Shown piece after piece: positions 58,430-64,000 of a stretch of 64,000 bases of DNA. Position numbers and translations under genes: made by a program. The stretch's first letter is position 1. The number at the start of each line of letters is the position of its first letter. Source of the DNA: Cladopsammia gracilis. Taxonomy: Eukaryota; Cnidaria; Anthozoa; Scleractinia; Dendrophylliidae. The notes under the pieces were generated by a model. The model saw only the letters and a list, made by a program, of their open reading frames with translations. It searched no databases and was not told where the DNA came from. Location of the stretch: NCBI GenBank assembly GCA_022457155.1, contig JAJGOT010000342.1, forward strand, positions 452,001 through 516,000, written 5' to 3'.

Positions 58430-59550
58430 GTAAGAGCAACCCTTCTCTTCTATGCCCTTCCCTTTCTTCGTACGATTTTTCTGTTTCCTTTGATATCTAG
58501 TGTACACTACTTGTTGTGGCTCCCACTGACTTTATTTGTAAATTTTTGGACAGTTTAAACCGCGTTGTTTTGATTTCAAGATTATTTGTTTCGAATAAGT
58601 CATTAATTAGAATAAGAAAAACCTATAATTTGTTTACATCTCATGTTCGTTTAAGCAAAAATGTATCGTTTGAGAAAAATAAACTCAGTAGAAATACTCT
58701 ATTTCTCTATTTTGTCAAGGATATTCAGTCATTTAGGATATTTATTTATTAAGTAAACGCCAAGGAAAACACGTTTAAGAATTGTATGGTTACTGATCGA
58801 TTAACAATTTGAAAATGCGTTTGAAAGATGTGTGAAGCCTTTACATTTTAAGCAACAATGCAGCACTTTTAAGTGTGTAATATGCTTAGCAATTACAGAA
58901 GAAACTGTCCCTTGAACAACGTGTTATCCAGTCCAAAATAACTTCACTTATTACCCGGAAGGACTTGATATCTTTTTTGACAATTTGCTGATATGGCTTA
59001 TTATAAAATTATGGTTTGAATAAGTCTTTTATTTTGTCACATGCATGTACGTAATTTTAAGGAAACCTTATCAAATATTATTATATAAGGTCAGTCTTTT
59101 ACCAATGATTTAAAATACACGTTTTCCTATTTGTGATGCACATATTAAATGATGTATGGAAAGGGAAGACTGAAAATCGATGAAATTTCTTTCCTTTTTT
59201 GGGAAGGAGTTTTTATCGCGTTGTAAAGTTGCCGTTGTTTCTTCATTTTACGTGTATTTTCACGAAATAATAAAGATAATATTTTCGTTGTCATAAATGA
59301 TACGAAATTAGATCGAAACACCAAGTCTTGTTAACTTTCCATGCATTCATTATAATATTTGCTCTGAGAATTTAGAGATACATTTACAATCAAGGCAATT
59401 TCCCATAGTTCCTAAATTTGTTTATTCCCGTAACCTGTTTGCTTGATATAGTTAGGAGAAACAAGATGTAAATCACTGTATGTTGAGCAGCTCGATTTTT
59501 TAGTGCGTCTCAGCCAGATAACTTAAGTGTGGCATTTTTCTTCCCTTCAG

Positions 59551-62141
59551 ATGCAGGGTTTACTTTTGGTGTTGGGTTCCGTCCTATATATCTCTTCGTT
59601 CGCTTCGGCGACATCACTCGGTAAGTCCCCTCCATGTCAATGATGTATTAGGTTTGTCTTCAACACAATTAGGTCATCATTTCATTATTTATTTACCTAG
59701 TATATCAAAACAAAGAAAATTGCTTTTTAAATGTTAGACAGCCTGGAACTGTCTGTTTTAATGCCTCCTAAGGAACTGCCTAAAGAGAAAGTGAAAGGAA
59801 TAAAATCGCCAAAGAATATCATATTCGTACAACCATTAGCTTTGTTTAAACTTCAAGAATTATTAAGTAATGACCTTGAGAAACAGTGGTCAAAGTTATC
59901 GGTTCACTGATCAACAAACAAAAATTAATTTACTGCAAAACTCAGGGAATAATTACAAAACCATCAGTGCAATTGCATATAATTGGTTCAAAAGAGGAGG
60001 AGAAAAATAAACGATTGTGGCTTAGATTCAGGGATGGACGAGCGAGGAAGACTCGCGAGAGCACGCCGGCGAATGTCGCCTTCCCACGAGGAGACGCGAC
60101 GCGTGTGGCAGAGAGAAAATAAGTGAAATTGACACTAATTGTAGATGAAAGGGACCGTGTCATTTCTAACCTTTGAATTCAGTTTTGATATGCAATATTT
60201 ACCCGCAAATTTTTCACTATAGCGATATTTTAAGCATGTCTTTACGGTGGCTAATTTATCTTATCAGCTCAGTTGATAAAAATTACATTTCCGTTTATTT
60301 AGAACCACATTGCATGTTGACAAGTTATATTTATTCCTTGGGGAAGGAGTGCAACAACTGGCTTAACAATCGAGGCGAGGGATACCCCTGAACAAAATTA
60401 CAGATTGCTGTGCACTCAGTGGATTCCACCAAAATTCCTATTCCCTTTAATTTCATTTATTCACTAATTTCATTGTTCATTTCAGAACATCTTCGGCACT
60501 ATAAAAGAAGTCCCAATCCATGTCCGCCAGGATGTCCCGGCTCATGCGCTCCAGCCTGTCAAGTAACATGCTGCTCTCCCGGTCCTCCGCCACCACCACC
60601 ACCACCGCCACCCCCTCCCCCTCCTCCACCTCCACCACCTCCTGGTCCCCCAGGTGTTGATGGTCCAATGGGTCTACAAGGACCTCCTGGACCAGACGGA
60701 CCCAAGGGACCATCAGGGCCCATCGGTCTACCTGGACCCATAGGATTACCTGGTCTTCCCGGTGCACCAGCAGGTATGTCGCAAATAATTGACAACTTCA
60801 TGGAGAAGTGATGTGTGAACTATTATTAAAAGAATGTTTACCACCCCTTGGTGGGAAATGTTGGACCGACGTTTTAAGTTGTTCGAATGTTAGGCGAAGT
60901 TGATCAGTGATATTGCACAAATAACAGCATAGAATGGTCACACTTTAGGAATTCATTCTCAGATCCAAAAATTAGAACCGCCTTAAGTAATGCTCAATAG
61001 CTTTCACTTGAATGGTCGCAATGCTGTAGTACGTATTACATCACAGACTCAAAAGAAAGAACCATCTTGTTCAGCATAATAAACAGCACCACAGGAAAGT
61101 ACTGCTCAGTAGCTTTCATTTGAAAGGTTACAGCGCAGGATTTCATCACAGACTCAAAAGTAAGAACATTAGGTCAAAACTAAAAGTTTCTAAATGCTCA
61201 GAAGTCATGATTGATAAACATGCCCTCCGCGACTTTTAAAATGCTGCTTCAAAGCTACAAACTACATTTTACATACAATTGAAGCTGTTTGTAGGGGAGG
61301 GGAATTTTCAAATTTAATTCCAAATTTTGAAAACTATTCGATCTATTTTCAAACTAATGTGAATCAGGTGTCCTTACTTTTTGCTAACCAATACAAAAAC
61401 AGTGACTTTTCGTGTTTCTACAATCCTAGGCCCACCCGGACGTGATGGTCCCATGGGTCCACCTGGTGCCCCCGGAAACCAAGGCCCTGCTGGAGATGCA
61501 GGACCACCAGGTAATAACATTGTCATATAACTCATCATTGGCCTTCAACCCCGGGTGGAGGTCAGACTTGCTTCATACCACTGATCGGTTCCCCGGTAAA
61601 TGATACCCTACTCTAGACCAAAACTGTCTGATTTCTATAACCTATTCCAGGCTAAACTGTTTGAAAACCATACCCTTCACAGCGGCACATACCCCTTAAG
61701 CTTATATATGAAAGTACGCTCGCACAAAATCTTTGTAATTACACATGAACTTAAAACATAGAGCTTGAACTTTCTGTTGCATGATTTTTTTTTCCAAGGA
61801 GACGACATTTGCGCTAACGTGTTTCGTCAGGCTTAGATCGAAACTACCTCGTGAGGATCTTTCAGTCATGCTCAGAATAGACATGTTACAATCATGAGTC
61901 GCGCAATGTTTCATTCGTGATCAGACTAAAAATATTTCGCCCTAGTGTGAACAAAACATTTGGAACATTAATATAAATCAGAGTGATAACTGAATTTGTT
62001 TTTCTATCGTACCTTCTAGGTCCTCCAGGTCTCCCAGGTCCTGCAGGTCAGCCAGCTCCTCCACCTGGTCCAAGTCCTTGCCCAGTGATCTGCAGTCACA
62101 CATGCATCCGATCCTGCCCGCCGCCGTGTTGCCGTCGCTAA
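59551..62141 (+). CDS. Minicollagen 2, nematocyst capsule wall protein
   Basis: Exons 59551-59620, 60486-60773, 61430-61510 and 62020-62141 join in phase to 186 aa. Order: signal peptide ([20 protein letters not shown]); propeptide ending HYKR; N-terminal cap [18 protein letters not shown]; a run of 20 Pro; 14 Gly-X-Y triplets, an extra Ala, 13 triplets; Pro linker; C-terminal cap [18 protein letters not shown]; ending Arg-Arg. The triplet count and the place of the extra Ala (GLPGAPAG) are the same as in the paralogue at 36093-39197, but here two introns divide the collagen domain, at GAPA|G and GPP|G. The protein is expected to be cut after KR, trimerise and be disulphide-linked in the nematocyst wall. 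The extra residue should put a kink or register break in the triple helix. Polyadenylation signal at 62222. Confidence 0.95.
60925..61175 (+). repeat. R1-family repeat cores in minicollagen 2 intron 3
   Basis: Three degenerate cores (AATGGTCACACTTTAGGAAT; GAATGGTCGCAATGC; ACAGGAAAGTACTGCTCAGT) with ACAGACTCAAAAG tails. No clean terminus. Confidence 0.6.
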
Positions 62142-62221
62142 ATGCCTGAAGACAAGTCGCTGGAGAGAGGCCATGTTCTTTAGTTTATAGCAGTTTATGA
62201 ATGGAGTTTTCTTTTTTCATT

Positions 62222-62227
62222 AATAAA
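62222..62227 (+). terminator. Polyadenylation signal of minicollagen 2
   Basis: AATAAA 81 bases after the stop codon. Confidence 0.6.
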
Positions 62228-64000
62228 ATGATTTGCCAAAAACAAACGTGTTTGTTTTGTGACGTTGCGAAAGAACGAACGATAGAAACGCAAAAAAGAA
62301 CAAAAAGAAACTACTTAGTATATCGCTCCAATTTGGAAATGATTGGATGAAAATGGCCTCGTTCAATTTGATAATGCGAGATTTTTTTGTTGTTTAATTC
62401 AATTATTTCCTTATTAGAAAAGCATATAGCTTTATCACTTGTTTGTTGTATCACCATGAATCTGTCGTTAATGAAACTCGTTAATTTTGACTCCTGTCCA
62501 AGTCAACAGTTCATGTCGACAGTTTGTAAAATTAACCTATAATCCTTCGCACGCTTGTATGTAATTTTGGGGTTAATATATACTTAAGAAGACGAATAAA
62601 GTCTATAGTCTAGTGTAGTCTGGTGTATTGAATATGTAAGCCCAGGGGCAACGGGGGCAGCTGCCCTCACCCCCTCTCTCCAAAAAAAGTTGGCAAGCAA
62701 ATGTAATTCTTCCACGTTCAGAGTTTCAGGTAGATTGCCGACCTTTGTAGCTGTGACAGTTGTGTTATTCACTCGTTTTACAAGAGGAAAGCTTTTGAAC
62801 TGACATTAAACTGTTTCGGTACCCTATTTCCTGTAATTTGCAAGTTTGATCGCTACCTTGCATTGGAACAACCGCCATCTTGGTTCGATATATCCAGCAA
62901 AACCTGGAGAGAGTGTTTAACTGAAGGGGGGCTTGTTACTCTCCTCAGTTTTTGCTCGGTTTTTTAAACAGGTTATTAAAAGCTAAACTAGTGAGCACCA
63001 TTTGTACGATCTTAATTTTGTAAAAGAATTTATTTTCTCCTACCAAGGCGTGACTAAGGCGTAGCATAATGTGTGATATATTTATGATATTACATATGCG
63101 TGACTTGTATATTTCAGGACCACAGCGATATTCGGACGTAAACACGTAGGAGGAAATAAATCAGTTTTACAAACTAAATTTTGTACCCTAGGATGTTAGT
63201 ATTAGAATTTGAAATATTAAGATCAGTCTACAGTAAACGAGAATATAAACTTCGCTAAACTAGTTCAACATCGCGATTCAACCTCTTTCAACAACATTGC
63301 TATATATTATTTACTCATGTTGAACTCATTTGATTTCGATCAATCTTTTCATTCAACATTGTTTAACATTTATTTTGTTCTCAAGTGTGAACAACAGCGT
63401 TGAATTCTGTTGACTCGGTTTGTTCACTCGAGAAAAGTCAATAAGTGCGTTAACGCCCAAAAAATAACCCATGCAAACGTTTACTTTAAAAATTCCTTTA
63501 ATTATTCTCATTCCCTATTGTTGCAAAAATGGCAGTTGCTTGTCGTCAAGAAATAACTTCAATTTCATGAATAATGAAACAAACGTTGGTATAGTTAAAA
63601 ATAATTTCTTATTTCTGTTACAATATATCAGTCTTATCGATAATATTCTAACAGGATTATCTACATTTCTACAACTCCCTTACTTGTTTTCTGTTTTCTC
63701 TATTATCTACACTTTCTATATGTTGAACGCCTATTCACATCTATCTACAGATTATCTAGTCGAAAGGCTTCTTTCTCAAATGGATTGTACAACAAAATCT
63801 CAGTCTCGAATCTTGATCATCAGCCTTAAATTAAGAAGTAAGAATTATTTTCAATTTCCAGATTACAGCAAGGTTCTCTAGAAGTACGTTTGCGTAGACG
63901 GTGCCAATGAATGTTGCTAATTTTAACCCACCAATGATTTTCTCACGATATGATTTGATATAACCTGATCACGTGGTGCAAGATCGGATGTCGGGTATCA
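62228..64000. other. Intergenic DNA, no firm gene
   Basis: The 136-codon frame at 63471-63881 is rich in Leu, Ile, Phe and Asn as expected from AT-rich DNA. It matches no family I recognise and has no supporting exon. Nothing else is seen. Confidence 0.45.

Noticed and set aside
63471..63881. 136-aa open frame
   Set aside because: Composition fits AT-rich random DNA, with no recognised domain and no splice support.
1..64000. CRISPR arrays, operons, prophage or bacterial origin
   Set aside because: No regularly spaced direct repeats of CRISPR type were seen, and the genes are intron-split animal genes.

Overview
The window is nuclear DNA of an anthozoan cnidarian, most likely a stony coral. 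The best evidence is two minicollagens, the short cysteine-capped collagens of the nematocyst capsule wall, which are known only from cnidarians. Genes are split by long AT-rich introns with GT-AG borders, and the DNA between exons is packed with short inverted-repeat transposons, foldback elements and microsatellites. No CRISPR, operon or bacterial feature is present. Exons were assembled by hand from reading frame, splice consensus and family similarity. No transcript data were available.

All five host genes or gene candidates lie on the + strand. (1) 3094-15455: a secreted SPARC/osteonectin-like protein, six coding exons, 220 aa. Intron 4 carries an apparently intact PIF/Harbinger transposon (9252-13381) with transposase and Myb/SANT-like partner genes. 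(2) 19454-30985: NEMP1/TMEM194, a nuclear-envelope membrane protein, nine coding exons, 425 aa. (3) 36093-39197: minicollagen 1, three coding exons, 194 aa. (4) 42-55 kb: a divergent FGF-like secreted beta-trefoil gene (tentatively 51168-55450), plus two isolated exon-like ORFs (44097-44266 and 48612-48782) that may come from a related neighbour. (5) 59551-62141: minicollagen 2, four coding exons, 186 aa.

Between and inside the genes are several mobile families. One has CCCGGGGG termini and 8-bp target duplications, and each copy has its own internal tandem unit. One is a 1.65-kb foldback element (46270-47920) with two 677-bp arms of equal length and a perfect 10-bp target duplication, as in Mutator-like elements. 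Others are a small hairpin family with three copies in NEMP introns, a family ending in a CTCCCA-type terminus with about nine copies, and several MITEs with perfect or near-perfect terminal inverted repeats.

Functionally the genes do not form one pathway. The two minicollagens share a detailed architecture (14 Gly-X-Y triplets, one extra Ala, 13 triplets, matching cysteine caps, the same Lys-Arg processing site) and are clearly paralogues. They flank the FGF-like locus. The most novel parts of the window are this minicollagen/FGF-like neighbourhood and the two unusual transposon families.
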